DNA of 64,000 nt from Aneurinibacillus tyrosinisolvens (GTDB lineage Bacteria > Bacillota > Bacilli > Aneurinibacillales > Aneurinibacillaceae), in assembly GCF_001015055.1 (NCBI RefSeq), contig NZ_BBWZ01000014.1, positions 35,482-99,481 on the forward strand. The letters are read 5' to 3'. A program made the translations under genes and the position numbers. This document shows, piece by piece, positions 29,587-38,696 of this stretch. The notes under the pieces are model-generated. The model did no database searches. It was not told the DNA's origin and saw nothing but the letters and a program-made list of their open reading frames with translations. Within the stretch, counting starts at the first letter, position 1, and each line of letters begins with the position of its first letter.

Positions 29587-29994
29587 TTAATTGGTTTGTT
29601 CTTTGCCATTATCCATCTCTCCCTTATTAAACCATAGTGGATCTTTGTCATCGACATCACCATTATAGTTGATGAGGATCTCTTCTCCTGCTTTTATGTC
29701 TGTGTAAGCATAGAAGTCAAACGTGTGGTTCTTAAAGTTAATATCATAAGTGGCATTCGGCTTATATGAATGGTTAAACAGCATCCCATATCCTAAGACC
29801 ACTGCGGTGTGGTTAGCACCATACTCAAACACGTAATCAGCAAGTACCGTTTGCTCTATAAAAATATGCTCCTCATTAGGATAAGGAATAACTGGTGCTT
29901 CATGTATAAGCTCACCTTTTGCTATATCAAGTGTCGCGAATACCCCTCTATTGAACTCTCCATTGCTCAGTGTAGAAATTTTTATCTCAATCAT
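29587..29994 (-). CDS. SET-domain protein
   Basis: 135 residues. The pattern RGVFATLDIAKGELIHEAPV, LGYGMLFNHSYKPNATY (NHS core) and IKAGEEILINYNGD (AdoMet/pseudoknot end) is that of compact bacterial SET proteins, which in eukaryotes are lysine methyltransferases. Substrate unknown. The ATG at 29994 is placed 6 nt after AGGTG; GTG 30003 would overlap that site. Codes on the minus strand just downstream of a truncated minus-strand frame. Confidence 0.8.
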   Translation of the reverse strand: MIEIKISTLSNGEFNRGVFATLDIAKGELIHEAPVIPYPNEEHIFIEQTVLADYVFEYGANHTAVVLGYGMLFNHSYKPNATYDINFKNHTFDFYAYTDIKAGEEILINYNGDVDDKDPLWFNKGEMDNGKEQTN

Positions 29995-30003
29995 GTTAGT
30001 CAC

Positions 30004-30144
30004 CTACGCGTTCTTTTTGATGAAGTCTCTTATCTTCTTAAGCTTGCCAGTTGAAAAGGATGAAAGCAAGTGTTTTAACTCATCAATGTCAATTTCTTCT
30101 TCAAATCGTCTTAAATCATCATTGTGGCCAATGAGAATTTTAAC
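30004..30144 (-). pseudogene. Short truncated minus-strand coding remnant
   Basis: Reading frame VKILIGHNDDLRRFEEEIDI ... LKKIRDFIKKNA ends at TAG (30004-30006), 10 bp before the SET gene start. It looks like real coding sequence (charged, helical) but has no start codon and is preceded by a stop. Probably the tail of a broken gene once cotranscribed with the SET gene. Confidence 0.4.
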
Positions 30145-30507
30145 GTGTCATAGTATAAAAGAATCTCACCTTATCATTAGTAATCTTAATAGCTATAATA
30201 ATTTATTTGTATTTTACTAATGCGGTGACTTCCGGTAAAGTTGAATTATAAACTTTTTTAAGGAAGTGTCTACTTTATAAAAATGGCACCATTGCGAAAA
30301 AAAATTTCTGCTCTTAATTAAGAACCAATCTATAAGATCTTTGAATAGTTTATATAATTAAAACTGACTTAATTTATGTGAATAATAGAAATGCGATAAA
30401 ATCAATCATTTTTTCACTGAAAAGTGAATGGCAAGAATTGTTGAAACCAGTCATTACAAGTAAAATGACGTACAATAAGTTTATATTCCTTTGTGAGGTG
30501 GATATCG
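30145..30507. other. AT-rich spacer upstream of cysJ
   Basis: No gene found. It holds a TACAAT hexamer (30471-30476) that could be the cysJ -10 without a convincing -35, and a short dyad GTCATT/AATGAC around 30452-30471. In B. subtilis CysL activates cysJI; no cysL gene or checked box is present. Confidence 0.3.
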
Positions 30508-32325
30508 TTGCAATTTCAGGTAATGAACAGTCCGTTTAATCAGGAGCAGGCAGATCTCCTTAACCGCCTTCTGCCAACCTTGACAGAATCACAAAAAGTC
30601 TGGCTGAGCGGTTATCTGGCCGCGTCCCAGACTGCTTTCGTTCCGGCAACACCAGAAGCGCCGGCGGCAGAACTTCCTGCCGGGAGCACCGGGCAGACAA
30701 TCTCAAAAGAAGTGACCATTCTTTACGGATCACAGACGGGCAACGCGCAGGGGCTTGCGGAGAAGGCGGGCAAGACGCTTGAGGGGCGCGGCTTTCAAGT
30801 AACCGTCTCGTCCATGAGCGATTTTAAGCCAAACAATTTGAAGAAAGTCCAAAACCTGCTTATTGTCGTGAGCACACATGGAGAAGGCGACCCGCCGGAT
30901 AACGCGCTGTCGTTCCATGAGTTTCTTCATGGCAGACGGGCGCCGAAGCTCGACGATCTCCACTTTTCTGTTTTGTCGCTTGGAGACAGCTCCTATGAAT
31001 TCTTTTGCCAGACGGGAAAAGAATTCGATCAGCGGCTGGAAGAGCTCGGCGGCACACGGCTTTGTCCGCGCGTTGACTGCGACCTTGACTATGATGAGCC
31101 GGCGTCCGAATGGCTTGAAGGAGTTTTTAGCGGCTTAAGTGGAGTGCAGGGCGGAGGTACCGCACCTGCTCCAGCAGCACCCCAAGTAGGTGAATCGGCG
31201 TATTCCAGAACATATCCGTTTAAAGCGGAAGTGCTTGAAAATTTAAATTTGAACGGCCGCGGCTCGAATAAAGAAACACGCCACCTTGAGCTATCACTTG
31301 CAGGGTCTGGCCTCACATTTGAACCAGGTGACAGCCTGGGTGTTTATCCGGAAAACGATCCGGCTCTTGTAGATATGCTTCTTGAGGAAATGAAATGGAA
31401 TCCGGAAGAAATGGTAACGGTCAATAAACAGGGAGACATTCGTTCGCTTAAAGAAGCGCTCACCTCTCACTTTGAAATTACCGTTTTAACAAAACCGCTT
31501 CTTGAGCAGGCAGCGCAGCTTTCAGCGAATGAGAGCTTACGGGAGCTTTTATCACCGGGCAATGAAGAGAAATTAAAAGCGTATCTTGAAGGGCGCGATT
31601 TGCTTGATTTGGTCCGTGATTTTGTCCTGTGGGGTGTATCGGCGCAAGAGTTTATCTCCATTCTCCGGAAAATACCGGCCCGTCTTTATTCGATTGCGAG
31701 CAGCTTATCCGCGAATCCGGATGAGGTGCATTTGACAATCGGCGCCGTCCGATACGATGCCCATGGACGCGAACGAAGAGGCGTCTGCTCCATTTTAGCA
31801 GCGGAACGTCTGCAGCCAGGGGACACACTTCCGGTTTACATTCAGCATAACCAAAACTTTAAGCTGCCAAAGAACCCGGATACGCCGCTCATCATGGTTG
31901 GACCGGGAACAGGCATTGCGCCGTTCCGCTCCTTTATGCAGGAACGCGAAGAAACTGGAGCGCAAGGAAAATCATGGCTGTTCTTCGGCGACCAGCATTT
32001 CGTGACGGATTTCCTTTACCAGACCGAATGGCAGAAGTGGGTAAAAGACGGTGTGCTGACGAAAATGGATGTCGCGTTTTCGCGTGACACGGACGAAAAA
32101 GTGTATGTGCAGCACCGCATGTTTGAACACGGCAAAGAATTGTTCGAGTGGCTTCAAGAAGGAGCCGTCGTTTACATTTGCGGCGATGAGAAAAACATGG
32201 CACATGACGTCCATAACACGTTTATTGAAATTATTGCAAAAGAAGGCAGCATGAGCCGTGAGAAAGCGGAAGCTTACCTTGCCGACATGCAGCAGCAAAA
32301 ACGTTACCAGCGTGATGTATACTGA
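30508..32325 (+). CDS. cysJ: Sulfite reductase flavoprotein alpha subunit
   Basis: NADPH-dependent electron donor to CysI. 605 residues, identical in length to B. subtilis CysJ. FMN flavodoxin domain (about 65-205, ILYGSQTGNAQG), FAD-binding domain with RLYSIASS, and NADPH domain with GPGTGIAPFRSFMQER. The TTG at 30508 gives MQFQVMNSPFNQEQAD, matching the known N-terminus, 7 nt after GAGGTGG. Codon use is clearly GC-richer (many GGC, CGC, GCG) than flanking genes, suggesting acquisition from another genome. Confidence 0.95.
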   Translation: MQFQVMNSPFNQEQADLLNRLLPTLTESQKVWLSGYLAASQTAFVPATPEAPAAELPAGSTGQTISKEVTILYGSQTGNAQGLAEKAGKTLEGRGFQVTVSSMSDFKPNNLKKVQNLLIVVSTHGEGDPPDNALSFHEFLHGRRAPKLDDLHFSVLSLGDSSYEFFCQTGKEFDQRLEELGGTRLCPRVDCDLDYDEPASEWLEGVFSGLSGVQGGGTAPAPAAPQVGESAYSRTYPFKAEVLENLNLNGRGSNKETRHLELSLAGSGLTFEPGDSLGVYPENDPALVDMLLEEMKWNPEEMVTVNKQGDIRSLKEALTSHFEITVLTKPLLEQAAQLSANESLRELLSPGNEEKLKAYLEGRDLLDLVRDFVLWGVSAQEFISILRKIPARLYSIASSLSANPDEVHLTIGAVRYDAHGRERRGVCSILAAERLQPGDTLPVYIQHNQNFKLPKNPDTPLIMVGPGTGIAPFRSFMQEREETGAQGKSWLFFGDQHFVTDFLYQTEWQKWVKDGVLTKMDVAFSRDTDEKVYVQHRMFEHGKELFEWLQEGAVVYICGDEKNMAHDVHNTFIEIIAKEGSMSREKAEAYLADMQQQKRYQRDVY

Positions 32326-32351
32326 TTTTGGATTGAAAGGAGTTTTTCAAC

Positions 32352-34070
32352 ATGGTAAACCCAATTTTAAAAGCGCCGGACGGCCCGCCAAGCGATGTTG
32401 AGCGCATTAAAGAAGAGAGCAACTATTTGCGCGGCACACTGAAGGAAGTGATGCAGGATCGGATCAGCGCCGGAATTCCCGAAGATGACAATCGCCTCAT
32501 GAAACATCACGGCAGCTACTTGCAGGATGACCGGGATCTCCGTAATGAGCGCCAAAAGCAAAAACTAGAACCTGCCTATCAGTTCATGCTGCGCGTCCGT
32601 TTGCCGGGGGGTGTGGCAACACCGGATCAGTGGCTTGTCATGGACGAGCTTGCGCAAAAGAACGGCAACGGCACTTTAAAACTGACAACACGCGAGACGT
32701 TTCAAATGCATGGTATTTTAAAATGGAATATGAAAGAAACAATTCAGGAAATCCATTCGTCCCTTTTAGATACCATTGCGGCGTGCGGCGATGTAAACCG
32801 AAACGTCATGTGCAACTCAAATCCCTACCAATCTGAGATCCATTCTGAAGTATATGAGTGGTCGAAACGATTAAGTGATGATTTATTGCCACGCACAAGA
32901 GCGTATCATGAAATTTGGCTGGATGAAGAAAAAGTGGCCGGCACGCCGGAAATCGAAGAAGTTGAACCAATGTATGGACCGCTTTATTTGCCGCGGAAGT
33001 TTAAGATTGGTATCGCCGTTCCGCCATCGAATGACATTGATGTCTTTTCACAGGACCTTGGATTCATTGCAATTGTTGAAGATGGCAAGCTGGTCGGTTT
33101 TAACGTGGCAATCGGCGGCGGTATGGGCATGACGCACGGCGACAAAGCGACGTATCCGCAGCTCGCCAAAGTAATCGGCTTCTGTACGCCGGACCAAATG
33201 TATGATGTGGCGGAAAAAACCATTACGATTCAGCGCGACTACGGAAACCGTTCCTCCCGCAAAAATGCCCGGTTCAAATACACAGTTGACCGACTCGGGC
33301 TGGAAACGGTTAAGGCTGAACTGGAAAACCGCCTCGGCTGGAGCCTGGATGAAGCGAAGCCATATCATTTCGACCATAACGGCGACCGCTACGGCTGGGT
33401 GAAAGGCGTTCAAGGAACATGGCATTTTACACTGTTTGTCCAGGGTGGCCGCATTGCGGATTTTGATGATTACAAGCTGATGACCGGCTTGCGCGAGATC
33501 GCCAAAATCCATACCGGTGATTTCCGTCTGACGGGAAATCAAAACGTGATCATTGCTAATGTATCTAGCCAGAAAAAGAAAAAGATTAGCGAACTGATTG
33601 AACAATACGGTTTGACGGATGGCAAGGATTATTCAGCACTCCGCCGCAGCTCGCTGGTGTGCGTCGCACTTCCGACTTGCGGATTGGCGATGGCGGAAGC
33701 AGAACGCTATTTACCGGTTCTCCTTGAGAAAATCGAGGCCATTGTTGATGAAAGCGGCCTGCAGAATGAAGAAATTACCATCCGCATGACCGGCTGCCCG
33801 AACGGCTGTGCCCGTCCGGCGCTTGGCGAGATTGCCTTTATCGGCAAAGCGGTTGGCAAATACAACATGTATCTTGGCGCAGCCTTTGACGGCAGCCGCC
33901 TAAGCAAAATGTACCGCGAAAACATCGGTGAAGAAGAAATTTTGCGCGAACTGCGTGTGCTTCTTTCCCGCTACGCGAAAGAAAGACAGGAAGGCGAGCA
34001 CTTCGGTGACTTTGTCATCCGCGCCGGCGTCGTCAAAGCAGTGACAGACGGCACGAATTTTCATGATTGA
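32352..34070 (+). CDS. cysI: Sulfite reductase hemoprotein beta subunit
   Basis: Reduces sulfite to sulfide at a siroheme-[4Fe-4S] centre. 572 residues. Cluster cysteines: C-V-A-L-P-T-C and [21 protein letters not shown] and [10 protein letters not shown] are typical sulfite-reductase segments. 26 nt after cysJ with AAAGGAG. Shares the high GC of cysJ. Sulfide made here feeds cysK. Confidence 0.95.
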   Translation: MVNPILKAPDGPPSDVERIKEESNYLRGTLKEVMQDRISAGIPEDDNRLMKHHGSYLQDDRDLRNERQKQKLEPAYQFMLRVRLPGGVATPDQWLVMDELAQKNGNGTLKLTTRETFQMHGILKWNMKETIQEIHSSLLDTIAACGDVNRNVMCNSNPYQSEIHSEVYEWSKRLSDDLLPRTRAYHEIWLDEEKVAGTPEIEEVEPMYGPLYLPRKFKIGIAVPPSNDIDVFSQDLGFIAIVEDGKLVGFNVAIGGGMGMTHGDKATYPQLAKVIGFCTPDQMYDVAEKTITIQRDYGNRSSRKNARFKYTVDRLGLETVKAELENRLGWSLDEAKPYHFDHNGDRYGWVKGVQGTWHFTLFVQGGRIADFDDYKLMTGLREIAKIHTGDFRLTGNQNVIIANVSSQKKKKISELIEQYGLTDGKDYSALRRSSLVCVALPTCGLAMAEAERYLPVLLEKIEAIVDESGLQNEEITIRMTGCPNGCARPALGEIAFIGKAVGKYNMYLGAAFDGSRLSKMYRENIGEEEILRELRVLLSRYAKERQEGEHFGDFVIRAGVVKAVTDGTNFHD

Positions 34071-34082
34071 TCAAGATGGATT

Positions 34083-34115
34083 AGAGACAGGAACGCATTC
34101 CTGTCTCTTTTTTAT
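34083..34115 (+). terminator. cysJI terminator
   Basis: AGAGACAGGAA (34083-34093) pairs perfectly with TTCCTGTCTCT (34098-34108), then a T6 run. Confidence 0.95.
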
Positions 34116-34246
34116 TGTGTCCAGTTTAAACCTAACAACTTATCACATACAAATTATGATATACTTAAAAGGGAATATCTTACAAGTGCCCCGATACATA
34201 TCAAACCTATCCAAAAACTAAATTAACAAAATTCCCTGGAGGCATT

Positions 34247-34688
34247 ATGGAACAAAACAAGCCCAGAAATCACACGAGATAATACTTTGTTTGAAATGGG
34301 TCTTTTTTGGGGAAAGTTAAGGAGAGGACGGGTTTTTTATTTGATTCCAAATACAGTACCCAAAGTGTTAAACGACACGGAAATTGAAGGTTATCACCTG
34401 CCTTCGGATTTAATTGGAATTTCTGCTTTGAAATACGAAGTGCGTGACAAACAAAATTTTCCTGCTGCAGTAAATGTAGCCTGCAATCATATAATACAAC
34501 AAGTCCAAGAACTGGGAAGTTATGAAGACCCGGCTGTACTTTTAGAAGAAGCCAAATTAAGGCAAAAAGAGAGGGATGGAGTTGCTCTTTTTACCCTTAA
34601 ATTGACCAAAGAGCTTATTCATTCTGATAACGCAAACTATGATTTGATGAAAACAATAAATTATCTTTTTGGAGGTGCTTCTGAATGA
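34247..34688 (+). pseudogene. TIR-like nucleotide-binding effector, N-terminally deleted relic
   Basis: A CTGGAGG site precedes ATG 34247 (MEQNKPRNH), which stops after 11 codons. A second frame then gives EITRDNTLFEMGLFWGKLRR ... VFYLIPNTV ... EIEGYHLPSDLIGISALKYE, to a stop at 34688. The NTLFEMGLFWGKLxRxRVFYLIP block is characteristic of the predicted nucleotide-binding TIR-like domain (PF10137 type) found in anti-phage effectors of the CBASS/Pycsar kind. The front half of the TIR fold is missing. It overlaps the next small frame by 4 nt (ATGA). Confidence 0.6.
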
Positions 34689-34865
34689 CTAGATTTATTA
34701 ATCCAACAGTTATAAAGAAAGGTTCCTGACAAGGATTTATATAAACTTGGTGAACCTGTTGTTGGCGTAAAGGCAGTAGCATCCGTAAAAGGTAAAGAAC
34801 AAGTCGGAGCCGTTGTGTATAAACGCAAAGCTAAATACGGCGATTTTTTTGAAAATCGGGCATAA
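34685..34865 (+). pseudogene. Small partner gene of the TIR-like relic, frameshifted
   Basis: MTRFINPTVIKK is followed, after removing one base at the GAAAGG near 34718, by VPDKDLYKLGEPVVGVKAVA and ends YKRKAKYGDFFENRA. About 59 residues in total. Translationally coupled to the TIR relic. Family not recognised; probably a companion of the former effector operon. Confidence 0.45.
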
Positions 34866-34888
34866 GAGAATTATTAAGCATATTAAAA

Positions 34889-34921
34889 AACACTTCAATC
34901 TAGAGATTGAGGTGTTTTTTT
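34889..34921 (+). terminator. Terminator after the TIR relic operon
   Basis: AACACTTCAATCT and AGATTGAGGTGTT form a 13-bp stem with one G-T pair, followed by a T run. Confidence 0.85.
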
Positions 34922-34935
34922 ATGAAGAAAGATAC

Positions 34936-35158
34936 TCACTCCTGATTTAAAATTTGCCTGACCATTTTATTACGACTTAATTTACAAGCTGTTGTTGGAT
35001 GATTGAGATCATCAGGATTTTCAACTTTATAGGTTTTAATTAACCCATAATCTAAGCAGTCTGTAAGAGCATCACTAATTTTTGTTTCAGGAAACCTTTC
35101 AATTAGTCGTTTTCTGAAGTGATTTTTTTTCTTTCTCTGTCTTTGTTACTTTTCTCAT
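34936..35158 (-). pseudogene. Small hypothetical protein, homopolymer frameshift
   Basis: From ATG 35158 (MRKVTKTEKEK) the frame is lost at a run of eight A (minus strand, 35123-35130); removing one A gives NHFRKRLIERFPETKISDAL ... LNHPTTACKLSRNKMVRQILNQE and a stop at 34936, about 73 residues. Looks like a real small basic gene. Function unknown. Confidence 0.5.
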
Positions 35159-35210
35159 GATTTCTGGATAAAAACAAATTTTTCACTCCTTATGAAATAC
35201 CGTAAACTTC

Positions 35211-35909
35211 CTATGTTTTTTTCTCAAAATGTTGATAATCTTTTATGTTTTTCCATTCTCCGCCCCAACTCCAATCCCGTTTTTTGAACGCGCTATAGCA
35301 AGCATCGCCTTTTATAATCATACCTTTACGAACGATTTGTCGATTCGCATAGGCTTTAGCGTTACCCGGGCGTACTTTGATTCCTCGTACCTCAGGGTTT
35401 TGTACTGGGTTAATGTCGATTGCTACACCATAGCTGTGGTTTGATAGCTGCTTTTTACCAGCGATCATCCTTGTATTAAAAGCGGATGTATTATTGTTTT
35501 TCATCGATAAATCATCAGATCCCTTGTACTCATCAATCAGCCTTATTTTTTCAATCGGAAATTTTTTTTGGTACAGTTCTTCAAAAATAGTCAGCACTTC
35601 TTTTGCCAGCTCCTTGTGAACGATAAGCTCTCCCATATGCTCTTTATTATCAAAGCCGATATAGCGTACTTTAACATACGATAAATCGCTCATTTTCACA
35701 GGCGTTCTTTTACGGAAAGAAACACCCGTTATTTTATGCTGTACGCTGGCAGGAATGCTACTGTAACCAATATCAACTGGTACGTGCATACTTCCTGCAG
35801 ATATAGTTCCTCTAGATATAGTTTCCGTAGGTGTATTCTTTGTACATATGCATCCTACAAATGTAGCGACTATACAGGTTAAAACCAGACCTATTCGTAA
35901 GCATTTCAT
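35211..35909 (-). CDS. M15-family D-Ala-D-Ala carboxypeptidase-like lipoprotein
   Basis: 232 residues. Signal peptide with lipobox-like FVGC (Cys20), so membrane anchored outside. The catalytic zinc domain occupies the C-terminal 140 residues: SNHSYGVAIDINP (His-x6-Asp zinc ligands) and the distal WSWGGEW ... QHFE (third ligand His). This is the VanY/CwlK-like M15_4 subgroup that trims peptidoglycan stems. Isolated gene on the minus strand. Confidence 0.87.
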   Translation of the reverse strand: MKCLRIGLVLTCIVATFVGCICTKNTPTETISRGTISAGSMHVPVDIGYSSIPASVQHKITGVSFRKRTPVKMSDLSYVKVRYIGFDNKEHMGELIVHKELAKEVLTIFEELYQKKFPIEKIRLIDEYKGSDDLSMKNNNTSAFNTRMIAGKKQLSNHSYGVAIDINPVQNPEVRGIKVRPGNAKAYANRQIVRKGMIIKGDACYSAFKKRDWSWGGEWKNIKDYQHFEKKT

Positions 35910-36064
35910 AGTATATCACCTCCTGTATTTGTAGGTTGAATATGGTAATTATTCGTTAATCAGGAGCGAACAGATTGTTTGGTTGATCTCATGTTTTTCT
36001 TAGGCTCCCTATAGTATTCCGTTCATTTTGGCTCTTATTACTCTTTTATCATCTCAAGTGAGAA

Positions 36065-36110
36065 GAACCCCTTCCTCAAACGCCCCCGGCGTTAGGTGGG
36101 GGATGAATCA
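36065..36110 (+). other. Hairpin motif resembling an IS200/IS605-type end, copy 1
   Basis: AGAAGAACCCC ... CCCCC-N10-GGGGG (36083-36102) ATGAATCACG. A closely similar AGAACGCC ... GGGGGGATGAATCGCG occurs at 41036-41068. From memory this architecture resembles right ends of IS200/IS605-like or tnpB-associated elements; no transposase is present at either site. Confidence 0.35.
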
Positions 36111-36159
36111 CGTTCAGACTGCAGTGGGCCTTTGCCTACTTGAAAGGCCGGTAAACAAA

Positions 36160-36540
36160 CGAGGTGAATTAAAGAATCATACTCATCCCGTTCTCTTTGT
36201 TAACGAAGCGACTCTTATAGAGGAACTTTTGCAAAAGATGCAGCAAGAGAGAAACTCCATTGCCACTCTTATTGATGAGTTTGGGGGAACGGCAGGGCTT
36301 GTGACAATGGAAGATATCCTTGAGGAAATTGTAGGGGAGATTCATGATGAATTTGATATAAACGAATGACTGTCGATCGAAGAGTTAGGAAAGAATCATT
36401 TCACGGTAGGCAATAAAGTACTGCTTTCTGAACTGGAAGAGCTGACAGGAATTGAGGCTGATCCTGAGTTCGATACCCTAGGATTACAAATTAAGCGTAT
36501 TGAAGTAAAAAGGATTACACCTGTGAATAATCAAACGTAG
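36160..36540 (+). pseudogene. CorC/HlyC-type (CNNM) membrane protein relic
   Basis: The frame shows [20 protein letters not shown] and [20 protein letters not shown] (second CBS domain), an in-frame TGA at 36367, then LSIEELGKNHFTVGNKVLLS ... PEFDTLG, the CorC_HlyC C-terminal domain. The membrane domain and first CBS repeat are gone; sequence before about 36160 is unrelated and carries the IS-end-like motif. Truncated and stopped, so nonfunctional. Confidence 0.75.
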
Positions 36541-36562
36541 TATCTACTGATATGAGGATTAA

Positions 36563-36593
36563 AAAAGACCGGGCAAATACATGCCGGTCTTTT
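36563..36593. terminator. Bidirectional hairpin before the nitroreductase gene
   Basis: AAAAGACCGG (36563-36572) and CCGGTCTTTT (36584-36593) make a 10-bp stem with A/T tails on both strands. Confidence 0.8.
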
Positions 36594-36604
36594 CGCTTAT
36601 TTCC

Positions 36605-37204
36605 TTATTTGAATACTTTAACGCGATCTTCTAATGGTTGGAAGGCCTTCTCTCCAGCAGGAGCCGTTGGCTTGCCAAATGGCATTTGAGCAATAAGCTT
36701 CCACTCAGCAGGAACATTCCATTCTTTTTTGACTTCATCGTCAATAAGTGGGTTATAGTGCTGCAAGGACGCTCCGAATCCTTCTATTTCTAATGATGTC
36801 CAAACAACATATTGAAGCATGCCAGAAGACTGCTGTGACCATACCGGGAAGTTATCTTTATAGAGGGCAAAATCCCTTTGAAGATTCTCAACAACGCTGC
36901 TGTCCTCAAAGAACAAAATGGTTCCATAGCCGCTGCGGAAAGCATTCATTCTCTCCTCAGTTGGGGCAAATTGCTCTTCAGGAACAATTTTTCTTAATGT
37001 TTCCTTTGTGATATCCCATAGCTTGTCATGTTGTTCTCCTAATAAAACAACAACACGTGCGCTTTGGGAATTAAATGCTGAAGGTGTGTACTTCACAGCA
37101 TGATTTACTATTTCCTGAATTCTTTCATCTGAAAGGACAGTTTCTTTATTAAGTCCGTAAATCGTGCGTCTACCTTCTACAGCTGTGCGAAAATCTTTTG
37201 CCAT
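36605..37204 (-). CDS. Nitroreductase family oxidoreductase
   Basis: FMN-dependent NAD(P)H oxidoreductase, 199 residues, closest in my reading to the YdgI-type group. RRTIYGLNKE, the FMN-binding TPSAFNSQSARVVVL and the C-terminal AQMPFGKPTAPAGEK mark the family. The start at 37204 (MAKDFR) is preferred over 37210 because AAAGGAAG lies 6 nt upstream of it. Divergent from marR with two operator-like sites between them, so probably repressed by that regulator and induced by quinones or other electrophiles. Confidence 0.88.
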   Translation of the reverse strand: MAKDFRTAVEGRRTIYGLNKETVLSDERIQEIVNHAVKYTPSAFNSQSARVVVLLGEQHDKLWDITKETLRKIVPEEQFAPTEERMNAFRSGYGTILFFEDSSVVENLQRDFALYKDNFPVWSQQSSGMLQYVVWTSLEIEGFGASLQHYNPLIDDEVKKEWNVPAEWKLIAQMPFGKPTAPAGEKAFQPLEDRVKVFK

Positions 37205-37283
37205 GACCATCTTCCTTTCCGCTTCTATGTATTCAGGACTCTTACCGTATTAATCCTTTAACTAAAGAATATTTAATTAAATA

Positions 37284-37299
37284 ATCTTTAATTCGAGAT
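37284..37299. promoter_or_regulatory. MhqR-type operator 1
   Basis: ATCTTTAATTCGAGAT, an imperfect dyad with ATCT and AGAT ends, close to the ATCTCGAATTCGAGAT MhqR box of B. subtilis as I recall it. It lies in the leader/promoter region of the nitroreductase gene. Confidence 0.6.
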
Positions 37300-37344
37300 A
37301 ATTATAAAACGTATGATTTAAATTCGTCAACAGAAATATTTTTA

Positions 37345-37373
37345 TTGACAGGATGATTTCTACACTTTATTAT
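37345..37373 (+). promoter_or_regulatory. Sigma-A promoter of the marR gene
   Basis: TTGACA (37345-37350), 17-bp spacer, TATTAT (37368-37373). Near-consensus. The second operator starts 2 bp downstream, over the transcription start. Confidence 0.75.
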
Positions 37374-37374
37374 T

Positions 37375-37390
37375 ATCCTTAATTCGAGAT
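37375..37390. promoter_or_regulatory. MhqR-type operator 2
   Basis: ATCCTTAATTCGAGAT, sharing TTAATTCGAGATAATT with operator 1. Its position directly after the marR -10 implies autorepression. Confidence 0.62.
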
Positions 37391-37416
37391 AATTTTATTG
37401 AAGGAATTGATGAGAC

Positions 37417-37871
37417 ATGAGTCCTGAAAACATCACGAATAACACTGATCTCTCTTTAAAATTGCTCATTGTATTGTCACGAGCGAATCGTGCTGTTTTT
37501 GAGCGTGTGACAGAAGATATGAAAAGCCATGGATTAAATCCAACGGAGTTGCTGTGCTTGAGTTACTGTATCATAAAGGTGATCAGCCCATTCAGCATAT
37601 TGGTAAAAAAGTACTGCTGGCAAGTGGAAGCATTACGTATGTTGTTGATAAATTAGAAGGTAAGCAACTTTTGGAACGAAAAGCATGTCCGAATGATAGG
37701 CGAGTAACACACGCGGCAATTACACAAAAAGGAAAAGAACTCATGGCCGAAATTTTTCCGAAGCATGAACAAGCCATTCGAGAGATTTTCAAGGGATTAG
37801 ATGAAAAAGAGAAGGAAACAATGATTGCTCTTTTAAAGAAATTAGGTTTGCATGCACAAGATATGAGGTAA
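37417..37871 (+). pseudogene. MarR/MhqR-like repressor, one-base frameshift
   Basis: Frame 1 gives LKLLIVLSRANRAVFERVTE ... HGLNPTE; a second frame continues LELLYHKGDQPIQHIGKKVL, SGSITYVVDKLEGK (recognition helix) and the wing KACPNDRRVTHAAIT. One extra T near 37549 (GAGTTTGCTGTG) would restore NPTEFAVLELL and a 151-residue MarR protein resembling MhqR. If the lesion is real, the cluster is derepressed; if not, it is a sequencing error. Confidence 0.8.
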
Positions 37872-37887
37872 ATTTTTTTAAAATAAT

Positions 37888-37903
37888 ATCTCGAAACAAA
37901 GAT
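37888..37903. promoter_or_regulatory. MhqR-type operator 3, upstream of pirin
   Basis: ATCTCGAAACAAAGAT within ATATCTCGAAACAAAGATAT, a dyad with the same ATCTCGA half-site, 42 bp before the pirin ATG. Confidence 0.55.
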
Positions 37904-37944
37904 ATATGAATTAAAAATAAATGAAAAAGGAATAGGTGATAAAA

Positions 37945-38649
37945 ATGATAAACGTTTACCCTGCTGAATCTCGATACAGTTCTGATCATGGATGGTTAAA
38001 AACATCCCATAGTTTTTCGTTTGCGGATTATTATGATCCAAATAACATGAACTTTGGCCCACTCCGGGTATTAAATGATGATTTTGTTGCCCCTGCCAGA
38101 GGTTTTGGTGCGCATCCTCACCGGGAAATGGAGATTGTATCGATTGTGTTGAAAGGGTATCTAAAGCATACCGATAGCTCAGGCGGTACAGCAACAACAA
38201 CGTTTGGCGGGGTACAAAGAATGTCCGCCGGCACAGGAGTGGTTCATTCCGAGGTCAATCCGTCAACGGAGGAGGAGGTAAATTTCCTGCAACTCTGGTT
38301 CCTCCCCGAAGAACAAGGATTGACACCGTCGTATGAACAAACTAACTTTGATGCTGGAAAAATGAAAAATGCACTGTTACCTATCGTATCAAAACATTCC
38401 TCTTCTAATAAGGTTGCTCATATTCATCAAGATCTGACGATTTATTTATCTGATGTAGAAGAAGGCAAAGAAATCACATTCTCTCAAGAAGAAGGCCGTC
38501 GCGTTTTCTTGTTTATCCTTGAAGGAGAACTTCTTGTGAATGGTGATACAGCATTAAATAGACGTGATTCTGCCCGTATTACGGAAACATCTACATTAAA
38601 ATTAACCGCAAAATCAAATGCCCGATTCATGCTCATTGATTTGCCATAA
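37945..38649 (+). CDS. Pirin family protein (quercetinase-like cupin)
   Basis: 234 residues, bicupin. N-terminal cupin with LKTSHSFSFADYYDPNNMNF, GFGAHPHREMEIVSIVLKG and HTDSSG supplies the metal ligands (His, His, His, Glu), as in YhhW/YhaK-type pirins that oxidise flavonols or act as redox sensors. ATG 37945 is preferred, with AGGTG upstream; GTG 37936 is an alternative. Part of the MarR-controlled electrophile cluster. Confidence 0.88.
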   Translation: MINVYPAESRYSSDHGWLKTSHSFSFADYYDPNNMNFGPLRVLNDDFVAPARGFGAHPHREMEIVSIVLKGYLKHTDSSGGTATTTFGGVQRMSAGTGVVHSEVNPSTEEEVNFLQLWFLPEEQGLTPSYEQTNFDAGKMKNALLPIVSKHSSSNKVAHIHQDLTIYLSDVEEGKEITFSQEEGRRVFLFILEGELLVNGDTALNRRDSARITETSTLKLTAKSNARFMLIDLP

Positions 38650-38696
38650 GCGTTGAGTTTTAAAGGATAAAATAAAGTCTAACAGGTCTGCCTAAT

